From Treponema sp. (GTDB lineage Bacteria > Spirochaetota > Spirochaetia > Treponematales > Breznakiellaceae), in assembly GCA_031263435.1 (NCBI GenBank), contig JAISFT010000094.1, positions 1 through 24,449 of the forward strand: a stretch of 24,449 bases of DNA. The letters are read 5' to 3'. Both the position numbers and the translations under genes were made by a program. The notes beneath the pieces were generated by a model that worked only from the letters and a program-made list of their open reading frames with translations, ran no database searches and was not told where the DNA came from. Of the stretch, positions 1 through 6,270 are shown in pieces; position 1 is the first letter of the stretch; every line of letters starts with the position of its first letter.

Positions 1-162
1 TATCCCGCGGTGTGGCCGGTATGGTTATATCCGCTCTACTATGTGGGCTTGTTGTTTACCCGCCAAGTGGACGACGCAAAGATATGTAAAGCCAAATACG
101 GTGAACTATGGGATGCCTACACCGAAAAGGTAAAATACCGCATTATTCCGTACATCTATTAG
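1..162 (+). CDS. C-terminal fragment of an ERG4/ERG24-like (sterol-reductase-type) membrane protein
   Basis: An open frame runs from the window edge to TAG at 160-162 and gives the last 53 residues of a protein that starts outside the window. The fragment begins with an aromatic hydrophobic stretch (WPVWLYPLYYVGLLF), consistent with a membrane segment. It continues with a charged segment (RQVDDAKICKAKYGELWDAY) and ends KYRIIPYIY. A KYG..W..Y...V.YRIIP.IY ending is characteristic of the ERG4/ERG24 family and the related DUF1295/isoprenylcysteine-methyltransferase-like proteins. In bacteria the reaction is usually unknown. The family call rests only on this C-terminal motif; a methyltransferase relative is the main alternative. 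Confidence 0.6.
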   Translation, partial: YPAVWPVWLYPLYYVGLLFTRQVDDAKICKAKYGELWDAYTEKVKYRIIPYIY

Positions 163-200
163 GCATACGGCGCGGTAGCAATTTCCATAAGCCCGGCCCT

Positions 201-1205
201 TTACCCCTTTTCTTTCAACAGCACATCGTTGTTCAACACCTTGAACGAGACAGCCTTGGGCGACATAAGGTCCCTTACCACAATGCCCTCTTTATCAAGA
301 CCGCTGGGATATTTACCCCGTGCCTTCTCCAGCAGCTCTTCCAGCCCATAGGCAAAACTGTCCCCCCGCTCTTCCAGCGGAACTACGGGAAGCCCCAGGG
401 CCGCGCAAATTTCAAGCATCTTGTCGTAGGGAACATAGTTGCCGGAATCCCAGTCCTTTACATCGAACACATACCATGCCGGCGCGGAAAGCCGCAGCCG
501 GTTTTTCTGTATATCCGGCCCGCAGATCTCCCCGGTAAGAACCAGGTTTTTCCCATATCCGGCAAGCTTCTCCTTCAGGCCATAGCGGTACACCGGCGTC
601 CAGTACAGGGCCTCCGCCTCGTCCTTAATCTCCTTGTTGCGGCTGCAGCAGCCGATTTTGCCGTCGATGCAATACACAATCCCGGAGGTGCCGTCCATCT
701 TCGTGGTGATGTAGTAGGGCTTTCCCCGCAGCTCATCAAGCAGTTCCAGAGCCGACTGTATGCGGATCTCGTCGGACGCGGGAATCCCGTTGGGCCGGTC
801 CCCGATTATCGTCCCGCCGGCGCTCGACATTTCGGGAACATACCATTTTTTTACCCCCAGCCGTTCCGTTACATCATCCCCTTCGTGAAAACCCTCAAGT
901 TCCGGAAACACCGGGAGCGGTAAAAAAAGCCCCTGGGAAAGCTGCCCCCGCATCTTTGCCGTGCGGATACGAAAACCCTGCCCGTTATCGTCATTTTCAC
1001 GGTACGAAGAGGAGCGTAAAAATTCATAACGCGGATCAACAGGAAGGAAGCTGTCTACCTCAAAATATACCCCCAGGTCCCCTTCCTTAAACTCACCTTT
1101 TTTAACAACGCAGGTCCAGCCCATAATATGGGCGGCCTCAAGAAAGTCCGAATCGGGAATAGCCCTTAGCTCCCTGACTCTCTGAATAGTAACCAGTGCA
1201 CGCAT
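201..1205 (-). CDS. RNA ligase, DRB0094 family (ATP-dependent nucleotidyltransferase)
   Basis: A 334-residue protein with the covalent nucleotidyltransferase motifs in order. Motif I is KMDGTSG at 169-175, where K169 would be the adenylated lysine. GEICGP follows at 225-230 and WYVFDVKD at 244-251. Motif IV is KEGIVVRD at 305-312 and motif V SFKVLNND at 320-327. About 160 residues precede motif I and resemble the N-terminal OB-like module of the Deinococcus DraRnl (DRB0094) family, which seals nicks with RNA at the 3'-OH end. The start is ATG 1205, preceded by a full AAGGAGG ribosome site and a plausible promoter. It stands alone between a convergent gene and a divergent one. Family assignment is good; the physiological substrate is unknown. 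Confidence 0.85.
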   Translation of the reverse strand: MRALVTIQRVRELRAIPDSDFLEAAHIMGWTCVVKKGEFKEGDLGVYFEVDSFLPVDPRYEFLRSSSYRENDDNGQGFRIRTAKMRGQLSQGLFLPLPVFPELEGFHEGDDVTERLGVKKWYVPEMSSAGGTIIGDRPNGIPASDEIRIQSALELLDELRGKPYYITTKMDGTSGIVYCIDGKIGCCSRNKEIKDEAEALYWTPVYRYGLKEKLAGYGKNLVLTGEICGPDIQKNRLRLSAPAWYVFDVKDWDSGNYVPYDKMLEICAALGLPVVPLEERGDSFAYGLEELLEKARGKYPSGLDKEGIVVRDLMSPKAVSFKVLNNDVLLKEKG

Positions 1206-1235
1206 GACATCCCTCCTTGTATGGGTACTATGAGT

Positions 1236-1264
1236 ATAGTACGTTAAAAGCGGCGAATTTGCAA
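1236..1264 (-). promoter_or_regulatory. Promoter of the RNA ligase gene
   Basis: Read on the reverse strand, TTGCAA (1259-1264) is followed after exactly 17 nt by TACTAT (1236-1241). This gives a start of transcription near 1229 and a short leader carrying AAGGAGG just before ATG 1205. An overlapping alternative -10 box, TATACT, lies at 1233-1238. This is a match to the sigma-70 pattern only. Confidence 0.55.
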
Positions 1265-1301
1265 TTTGAAATGTTGGCCTGTTGGCCCCACGGGCAGTCC
1301 A

Positions 1302-1325
1302 TCAGCCTGTCAGCCTGTCAGCCTG
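1302..1325 (+). repeat. Three tandem copies of an 8-bp unit (TCAGCCTG)
   Basis: TCAGCCTG occurs three times head to tail at 1302-1309, 1310-1317 and 1318-1325. It is preceded by a looser GTTGGCCTGTTGGCC duplication. The array ends 15 nt before the ribosome site of the transporter gene, between it and the divergent RNA ligase promoter. Confidence 0.8.
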
Positions 1326-1353
1326 CCGCAGCGATACCGCAAGGAGTGGTTTT

Positions 1354-1983
1354 TTGAAGGAATATTGGGAGCTTTTTGTTGTTTTTCTTAAGATGGGGGT
1401 CCTTACCTTTGGCGGCGGTTACGCCATGATCCCCGTAGTAGAACGGGAACTCATCAACAAAAAACAGTGGATCAACATGGACGAGGTGATGGACTACTAC
1501 ACCATTGCCCAGATTACCCCCGGCGTCATTGCGGTAAATCTTTCTACCTTTGTCGGCTGTAAACGCAAGGGCCCCCTGGGCGGTTTCCTGGCAACCCTGG
1601 CTTTTGTGCTGCCGGGATTGAGTTTTATTACGGCAATCGCCATCTTCCTTGCCAATTTTGCGGATCTCCCGGCCGTTAAGCATGCCTTTACCGGGATCCG
1701 CGTGGCGGTTTGCGCCCTCATCCTGGATACCGTAATAAAACTGGTACGGCAGGTCTTCAGGGACAAAAAATCCGTGGTCATATCCATCATCGTCTTTGCC
1801 CTCTCCGCAGTCTGGAGCGTATCCCCCATGCTGCTCATCATCGCCTCGGGCCTCTTGGGGCTCCTGGTTTTCAGGCAGAAGCCCCTGCCCGAACCTCCCA
1901 CCCGGGAACCCCCCGCACCGGAAACTTCCCCGCCGGAAGCCCCGCCGAGTTCTGCATCCGGGCCCCCAGAGGCCGGCCCGTGA
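1354..1983 (+). CDS. Chromate transporter family protein, first half of a split pair (CHR domain)
   Basis: A 209-residue membrane protein of the CHR (ChrA) family, whose members export chromate or, in many anaerobes, an unidentified anion. Family marks are FGGGYAMIPVVEREL at 19-33 and QITPGVIAVN at 53-62, followed by hydrophobic segments at about 77-101, 113-130 and 140-174. TTG 1354 is preferred because AAGGAG (1341-1346) sits 7 nt upstream; a reading from further upstream would translate the octamer repeat. Residues 176-209 form an unusual proline/glutamate-rich tail (PEPPTREPPAPE...). The stop overlaps the GTG of the next gene by 4 nt, so the two halves are translationally coupled and probably form a heterodimer. 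The transported substrate is not evident. Confidence 0.85.
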   Translation: MKEYWELFVVFLKMGVLTFGGGYAMIPVVERELINKKQWINMDEVMDYYTIAQITPGVIAVNLSTFVGCKRKGPLGGFLATLAFVLPGLSFITAIAIFLANFADLPAVKHAFTGIRVAVCALILDTVIKLVRQVFRDKKSVVISIIVFALSAVWSVSPMLLIIASGLLGLLVFRQKPLPEPPTREPPAPETSPPEAPPSSASGPPEAGP

Positions 1984-2531
1984 ATCTTTTTCTCCTCTTT
2001 GGGCACTTTTTCAAAATCGGACTTTTTTCTATCGGCGGAGGTTATGCAACCCTGCCCTTTCTCTACGAACTTGCGGACACCTATGAGCAGCTAAGCCGGG
2101 AGGATGTGGGGAACATGCTCGCCGTCGCCCAGTCCCTCCCCGGCGCCATCGGGGTCAACCTTTCGGCCTACACAGGTTTCCGCTTCGCCGGCATCCCCGG
2201 TGCCCTTGTTGCCGCGCTGGGATTGATAAGCCCCTCCATCGTAATCATCATCGTCATTGCCCGCCTTCTCCTGACCTTCAAAGAAAGCAGAATCGTAACC
2301 ACCCTCTTTGCCGGCTTCCGGCCCGCGGGGGCAGGACTCCTCTCCGCCGCCGCCTTCTCCACCATTGCCGTATCCCTGTACAACCCGGACTGGCAGCTTT
2401 GGTACCAGGCCCTCCGCCCCCGGGAACTGGTCCTCTTTGCGCTGCTCTTTGTCCTGGTAGTCAAATTCAAAAAGCACCCCGTTTTTTACATCGCCATCGC
2501 AGCCTTGGCAGGGGTTCTCCTGGCCCTGTAA
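1980..2531 (+). CDS. Chromate transporter family protein, second half of the pair
   Basis: A 183-residue second CHR-domain protein starting at GTG 1980, which overlaps the TGA of the preceding gene (GTGA). It repeats the same signature as its partner, with IGGGYATLPFLYEL at 18-31 and QSLPGAIGVN at 51-60, followed by several hydrophobic helices up to the C-terminus. Short CHR proteins are known to occur as adjacent non-identical pairs in which the two domains are expected to insert with opposite topology; that is family knowledge, not something seen here. It has no proline-rich tail. Chromate specificity should not be assumed in an anaerobe. Confidence 0.85.
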   Translation: MNLFLLFGHFFKIGLFSIGGGYATLPFLYELADTYEQLSREDVGNMLAVAQSLPGAIGVNLSAYTGFRFAGIPGALVAALGLISPSIVIIIVIARLLLTFKESRIVTTLFAGFRPAGAGLLSAAAFSTIAVSLYNPDWQLWYQALRPRELVLFALLFVLVVKFKKHPVFYIAIAALAGVLLAL

Positions 2532-2596
2532 CAGCTCCCCTGCATCAGAACAAGCGTAAACGCATAGGAATTTTTATTCTTCCTATTTTGGGCGCA

Positions 2597-2643
2597 TTTC
2601 CTGGGTATTTCCTTCGGGGGTCCCGAAGGAAATACCCAGGAAA
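2597..2643. repeat. Perfect 22-bp hairpin with a 3-nt loop
   Basis: The arms at 2597-2618 and 2622-2643 are exact reverse complements separated by GGT. The stem is far longer than a typical terminator stem and has no T-run on either side (CCGGGCTTTTCG follows). It lies 65 nt beyond the transporter stop, so it may still end or stabilise that transcript. It may equally belong to the palindromic repeats that follow it. Confidence 0.85.
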
Positions 2644-2681
2644 CCGGGCTTTTCGCTTCAATTCCTCGACCCATCCAATAT

Positions 2682-2838
2682 GTGTATAGCGGGGCTGGGA
2701 AAAATCCCGGGAAACTGCTTGTAGAGTCTGCCGCCGCTATCTCCGATACGACGTATCTTCGATACGTCGTATCTGCGATACGTTACGGCAGAGAATTCCA
2801 GATATTTTCCCGGTCTCTTCCCCAGCCCCGCTGTACAC
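2682..2838. repeat. Palindromic repeat element, copy B1 (conserved core inside inverted repeats)
   Basis: The outer arms 2682-2702 and 2817-2838 are inverted repeats of about 21 bp (GTGTATAGCGGGGCTGGG against its complement, with one substitution and one inserted base). Between them lies a core (GCTTGTAGA.TCTGCC.CCGCTATC...CAGAGAATTCCA) that recurs in reverse orientation at about 4919-4975. Inside the core is another perfect palindrome: 13-bp arms at 2745-2757 and 2761-2773 with loop TTC, which the second copy lacks. No reading frame in it looks like a gene. Confidence 0.75.
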
Positions 2839-2924
2839 CTATAGGCGGGTCTCTACAGGGGAGGAGGTAGAGGATGGCTAATGGCTGGGGGGGTCTGCGG
2901 TATTTCCGCTGCAATCCCTTGCGC

Positions 2925-3060
2925 GGCCCAAAACCGGCATCCGTGCCGGTTTTGGGCCTTGGATTTTGCCTGTGGCAAAATCCATCTATCCGCCTTTGGC
3001 GGATAGCAATAGAAACAGCGGCATCCTGCCGCCGCCTTTCTCTCCGCTATAGCGGCGGCA
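2925..3060. repeat. Array of consecutive short-loop hairpins
   Basis: Consecutive inverted repeats of different sequence stand almost end to end. They are 2925-2939/2944-2958 (15 bp, loop TCCG), 2960-2970/2974-2984 (11 bp, loop TGT) and 2986-2994/2998-3006 (9 bp, loop TTT). Next comes 3018-3023/3027-3032 (6 bp, loop TCC), which competes with 3027-3035/3052-3060 (9 bp, 16-nt loop). The array ends 43 nt before the -35 box of the following gene. The arms are unrelated to each other, so this is not a tandem repeat or a CRISPR. Together with 2597-2838 it fills the 606 nt between the transporter and the DUF3782-type gene. Confidence 0.8.
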
Positions 3061-3102
3061 AACAAACGATATACGATTCTATGCGTTTACCGTGAAATTT
3101 GC

Positions 3103-3131
3103 TTGACATCTACACAATAATGAAGTATATA
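3103..3131 (+). promoter_or_regulatory. Promoter of the DUF3782-type gene and garR
   Basis: A consensus TTGACA (3103-3108), a 17-nt spacer and TATATA (3126-3131) make a near-ideal sigma-70 promoter. Transcription would start at about 3137-3139, on or next to the preferred ATG at 3138, which implies a leaderless message. Confidence 0.65.
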
Positions 3132-3137
3132 TGGCCT

Positions 3138-3749
3138 ATGAGCGAAGAAGCTGTTCGTGAATCGCAGACGAAGCTGGACTTTGAAAAAGTCTGGGCCATG
3201 TTCCAGGAGACCCGTCAGATGATGCAGGAAAGCTCCCGGGAACTGGATCGGAGGTTCCAGGAAACGGACAGTCGTTTCAAGGAAACGGACCGCAAAATGC
3301 AGGAAACCGACAACAAGATCAGCCGCCTGGGCAGCCGCATCGGCGACATAGTGGAACAACTCATCGCCCCCAATATCCTGGAAAAGTTCAACCACCTCGG
3401 CTACTCCTTCGGTAAAGTGGCCCCCCGGGTAAAATACACCGACTCCCAGGGCCATTACCTGGCGGAAGTCGATCCGCTCCTGGAAAACGGCGACACGGTC
3501 CTGGTGGTAGAGGTAAAGACGAACCTGACGACCGTTGATGTAAAAGACCATGTGAAGCGGATGGAGAAGCTGCGCCGCTATGCGGATGAGCATCAGGACG
3601 GACGGAAACTGCTGGGGGCTGTGGCGGGAGCAATAGCGGCGGACGAGGCGAAGGCGTATGCGGTTAAGCAGGGGTTTTTTGTGCTTGAGCAATCGGGAGA
3701 CACGGTGAAGATCAGCGTACCCACAGGCTTCACACCCCGGGAATGGTAG
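3138..3749 (+). CDS. DUF3782-type protein: coiled coil plus PD-(D/E)XK-like domain
   Basis: A 203-residue protein of unknown role. Residues 15-65 are helical and strongly charged, with a clear 7-residue repeat (RFQETDS, RFKETDR, KMQETDN at 39-59) that predicts a coiled coil. Residues 70-195 form an alpha/beta domain with EVDPLLENGD at 110-119 and VLVVEVKT at 121-128. D112, E125 and K127 have the spacing of a PD-(D/E)XK nuclease core. Proteins of this kind (DUF3782, often multi-copy in cyanobacteria and treponemes) have no established function. ATG 3138 is chosen because it begins just before the helix; ATG 3120 is in frame but lies before the -10 box. Neither has a ribosome site. Confidence 0.7.
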   Translation: MSEEAVRESQTKLDFEKVWAMFQETRQMMQESSRELDRRFQETDSRFKETDRKMQETDNKISRLGSRIGDIVEQLIAPNILEKFNHLGYSFGKVAPRVKYTDSQGHYLAEVDPLLENGDTVLVVEVKTNLTTVDVKDHVKRMEKLRRYADEHQDGRKLLGAVAGAIAADEAKAYAVKQGFFVLEQSGDTVKISVPTGFTPREW

Positions 3750-3759
3750 GGAGACGCGC

Positions 3760-4644
3760 ATGATCATCGGTTTTATCGGATTGGGAATCATGGGACGGCC
3801 CATGTCAAAAAACCTTATCAATGCAGGCTATAAACTCGTACTGTACGATAAATTTGCAAAATTTGATGAACTCCTGGCCCTGGGGGCCGAAAGCGCCGTT
3901 TCCGGCAAAGATGCGGCGGCCCGCAGCGATGTGATCATCACGATGCTGCCCAATTCCCCCCATGTTCAGGAGGCGGTCCTGGGTTCCGGCGGCATCATCG
4001 AAGGAATCCGTCCCGGATCCACCGTCATCGACATGAGTTCCATTGCCCCCGCCGTCTCCCGGGAGATTGCCGCCGCCCTCAAAACCAGGGGGGCAAATTT
4101 CCTGGATGCCCCGGTCTCCGGGGGCGAACCCAAGGCCATAGACGGCAGCCTGGCCATCATGGCCGGGGGGGATAAAAAAACCTTCGATTCAGTCCGGCCC
4201 ATCCTGGAAAAGATGGGCACCTCGGTGGTCCTGGTGGGGGACGTAGGGGCCGGCAATGTGGCCAAACTGGCCAACCAGATCATCGTAGCCCTCAACATCG
4301 CCGCCGTATCGGAGGCCCTCGTCCTTGCCGCCAAAGCCGGGGTCAAACCCCAGCCGGTCTTCGATGCCATCAAAGGCGGCCTTGCGGGCTCCGCCGTCAT
4401 GGATGCCAAGGTCCCCATGATCCTGGACGGCAACTTCAAGCCCGGTTTCCGCATCGAACTCCACATCAAGGACCTGCAAAACGCGCTGGACACCGCCCGC
4501 AGCCTGGACGCCCCGGTACCCCTCACTGCCGCCGTCATGGACATCCTCCGGACCCTCCGTTCCGACGGCCTTGCCCTCAGCGATCACAGCGCCATCGTCC
4601 AATACTACGAAAAGCTCGCCAATCTCGAAGTCCGTAAAGATTAA
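3760..4644 (+). CDS. garR: 3-hydroxyacid dehydrogenase, tartronate semialdehyde reductase type (GarR/GlxR-like)
   Basis: A 294-residue cytoplasmic NAD(P)-dependent reductase. The Rossmann motif GFIGLGIMGRPM is at 4-15, the substrate-binding DAPVSGGEPKA at 116-126, and the catalytic lysine is K169 in VAKLANQI. The C-terminal helical domain contains HIKDLQNAL at 235-243. Full length matches the 2-hydroxy-3-oxopropionate reductase branch, which converts tartronate semialdehyde to D-glycerate. 3-Hydroxyisobutyrate, succinic-semialdehyde or related reductases cannot be excluded by sequence inspection. It begins 10 nt after the DUF3782-type gene, with AGGGAG overlapping that stop codon, so the two share a transcript. 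No other gene of glyoxylate or glycerate metabolism is in view. Confidence 0.75.
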   Translation: MIIGFIGLGIMGRPMSKNLINAGYKLVLYDKFAKFDELLALGAESAVSGKDAAARSDVIITMLPNSPHVQEAVLGSGGIIEGIRPGSTVIDMSSIAPAVSREIAAALKTRGANFLDAPVSGGEPKAIDGSLAIMAGGDKKTFDSVRPILEKMGTSVVLVGDVGAGNVAKLANQIIVALNIAAVSEALVLAAKAGVKPQPVFDAIKGGLAGSAVMDAKVPMILDGNFKPGFRIELHIKDLQNALDTARSLDAPVPLTAAVMDILRTLRSDGLALSDHSAIVQYYEKLANLEVRKD

Positions 4645-4792
4645 GGAGGGGGGGCTGTTACCATACTTCGGACCCCTTGGACGGCACATTCATGTTCCGC
4701 CCCCCCTGCGCCGGAGCCTCCTCCCCGCTGCCGGACCGGGAGCCTCGTGTCCCCAGCCTAAAGCCTATTCCGGGTCCGGGCCGTGTATTCTG

Positions 4793-5068
4793 GCAGGGCA
4801 TCGGCCTTTACTTTTTTACGGAGCAGGACAGGCGCCGTTTGTCATGGTATAAGAGGCGGTTGAACCACGCGAGATTGTGTCGGCGGAGCCGGGGGCGGGG
4901 CATAGCCCCCGGAAGAACATTTGGAATTCTCTGCTGGAGCGTATCGGAGATAGCGGAGGCAGATTCTACAAGCGTTTTCCGGGGGCTATGCCCCGCCCCC
5001 GGCTCCACCGGCATGACCTTGGGGAGGATCTACAGACTTTTGTACAAAAGTAAACGCCGATGCCCTGC
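4793..5068. mobile_element. MITE-like palindromic element, copy A1 (27-bp terminal inverted repeats)
   Basis: The ends 4793-4819 and 5042-5068 are inverted repeats matching at 25 of 27 positions (GCAGGGCATCGGC.TTTACT...). The same ends bound a second copy at 23575-23810, and the two copies also share the stretch beginning GAGCAGGACAG and the stretch GGATCTACAGAC. The centre holds a perfect 30-bp palindrome whose loop contains a separate conserved core (see 4885-5006). No transposase and no plausible coding frame are present, and no clear target duplication is seen. It occupies most of the 771-nt gap between garR and rpsL. A non-autonomous transposable element is the likeliest reading. Confidence 0.7.
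4885..5006. repeat. 30-bp perfect inverted repeat enclosing core B2, nested in element A1
   Basis: The arms 4885-4914 and 4977-5006 are exact reverse complements (GGAGCCGGGGGCGGGGCATA...). The 62 nt between them, read on the reverse strand, match the core of the element at 2682-2838 through CTTGTAGA.TCTGCC.CCGC and CAGAGAATTCCA. The arms of the two copies are unrelated in sequence, so the core travels independently of the arms. Confidence 0.75.
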
Positions 5069-5219
5069 GTATCCGGGACGCCCTCACCGGTTCGGGCGCA
5101 GATCTCCGGCCGGGTCCGGGGTCTCCGGCTACCCCCCCTGCGGCGCCGTCTTCCGGCAGCCAGTTTATACGCGAAGCGCAGCAAATTCCCGGCAAAATTC
5201 AGCGTTCTGCGGCGAATTT

Positions 5220-5287
5220 GGCTAAAGGGCCGTTCCCAAAACCAGCCGGGTTTTGGGAAGGGCTTTGGGGAAGCGGCTAAAGGGCCG
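5220..5287. repeat. 13-bp direct repeats flanking an 11-bp hairpin
   Basis: GGCTAAAGGGCCG occurs at 5220-5232 and again at 5275-5287. Between them lies a hairpin with arms 5233-5243 and 5249-5259 (TTCCCAAAACC and its complement) and a 5-nt loop. The CCCAAAACC arm also occurs in the hairpin at 2925-2958. It lies 38 nt before the rpsL -35 box. It could end upstream transcription or be another decayed palindromic insert. Confidence 0.7.
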
Positions 5288-5324
5288 GTTTCCCCTAGAA
5301 TTTAAAATATTTTTTCTTTTCCCC

Positions 5325-5353
5325 TTGATCTTTTTTTTTCTCACTGATAGGAT
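5325..5353 (+). promoter_or_regulatory. Promoter of rpsL-rpsG
   Basis: TTGATC (5325-5330), a 17-nt spacer that begins with a T-tract, and TAGGAT (5348-5353) lie in an AT-rich stretch, the first such stretch after the GC-rich repeats. Transcription would start near 5360, giving a leader of about 55 nt before rpsL. The -10 match is moderate. Confidence 0.5.
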
Positions 5354-5415
5354 AGACTCCCTTGTCCGTAGAACAGGACCTTGGGATACAGCGGTATAAG
5401 AACAGGGAGTTTTTA

Positions 5416-5790
5416 ATGCCTACGATAAATCAGTTGGTTCGTTTTGGCAGGCAGCAGGTCAGCTCTAAAACGAAATCACCGGCCTTGCAGCTATGCCCCC
5501 AAAAACGGGGTACCTGCACCCGGGTAATGACCGTTACCCCCAAAAAGCCCAACTCCGCCCTGCGGAAAGTAGCCCGTGTGCGGCTTTCCAACGGAACAGA
5601 AGTAACCGCTTATATCCCCGGTATTGGTCATAACCTCCAGGAACATTCGGTGGTCCTGGTACGGGGCGGCCGGGTCAAGGATCTTCCCGGGGTTCGTTAC
5701 CATATCATCCGGGGCGCCAAAGATACCCTGGGCGTGGAAGACAGAAAACGGAGCCGGTCCAAATACGGCGCCAAACGGCCAAAGGCGTAG
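5416..5790 (+). CDS. rpsL: 30S ribosomal protein S12
   Basis: A 124-residue S12, the usual length, which shapes the decoding centre of the small subunit. ATG 5416 is preferred over upstream in-frame starts because AGGGAG precedes it and the protein begins MPTINQLVR as in other S12 proteins. [11 protein letters not shown] (41-51) and [12 protein letters not shown] (85-96) are intact. K43 and K88, the classic streptomycin-resistance positions, are both lysine, so a sensitive-type S12 is expected. D89 is the residue methylthiolated in Escherichia coli. First gene of the cluster, followed by rpsG after 9 nt. Confidence 0.98.
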   Translation: MPTINQLVRFGRQQVSSKTKSPALQLCPQKRGTCTRVMTVTPKKPNSALRKVARVRLSNGTEVTAYIPGIGHNLQEHSVVLVRGGRVKDLPGVRYHIIRGAKDTLGVEDRKRSRSKYGAKRPKA

Positions 5791-5799
5791 GGGATAGAC

Positions 5800-6270
5800 A
5801 TGGGACGCAAGAAAAAGACCGTGGACCGGGGTATCGCTCCGGATCCCAAGTACAATAGCGTAGTGGTCTCAAAATTCGTAAACCGTATGATGTGGGAAGG
5901 AAAACGTTCCGTTGGTTTGCGCATTGTCCACGAGGCTATGGGAATCCTTCAGCAAAAAGCCGACAAGGAGCCTTTGGAAGTGTTTCTCAAGGCCCTGGAT
6001 AACGTAAAGCCCGTTATCGAAGTCAAATCCCGGCGGGTAGGCGGGGCTACCTATCAGGTTCCCATCGAAATTCGGGATTCCCGGCGGGAAGCTCTGGGAA
6101 TGCGCTGGATCATCACCGCTGCCCGTTCCCGTTCCGGTCATGGCATGGGAGAACGGCTTGCAGCGGAGCTGCTTGATGCGTATAATAATACCGGTACTGC
6201 CTTCAAAAAGAAGGAAGATACCCACAAAATGGCAGAGGCCAATAAGGCTTTCGCCCATTACCGGTGGTAA
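5800..6270 (+). CDS. rpsG: 30S ribosomal protein S7
   Basis: A 156-residue S7, full length, which nucleates folding of the 16S rRNA 3' major domain and contacts the exit site. It begins [20 protein letters not shown], with the typical basic N-terminus, and contains VGGATYQVP (77-85) and an [14 protein letters not shown] helix. It is coupled to rpsL (9-nt gap). fusA, which commonly follows rpsG in str operons, is absent; instead a 642-nt non-coding stretch leads to tuf. Confidence 0.98.
   Translation: MGRKKKTVDRGIAPDPKYNSVVVSKFVNRMMWEGKRSVGLRIVHEAMGILQQKADKEPLEVFLKALDNVKPVIEVKSRRVGGATYQVPIEIRDSRREALGMRWIITAARSRSGHGMGERLAAELLDAYNNTGTAFKKKEDTHKMAEANKAFAHYRW

Noticed and set aside
108..923. 271-codon forward frame opposite the RNA ligase gene
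   Set aside because: The reverse strand carries all ligase motifs with a perfect ribosome site; the forward product resembles nothing and overlaps the upstream coding end.
2597..2643. Classical intrinsic terminator for the transporter genes
   Set aside because: The stem is strong, but neither side has the T-run needed for intrinsic termination; kept as a palindrome with unknown role.
2925..3060. Possible CRISPR array
   Set aside because: The units are palindromes of unrelated sequence, with no constant repeat, no regular spacers and no cas genes nearby.
4677..5225. 182-codon frame through the repeat element between garR and rpsL
   Set aside because: It runs across inverted repeats whose other copies are not open in the same way, and the product is arginine/proline-rich low-complexity sequence.
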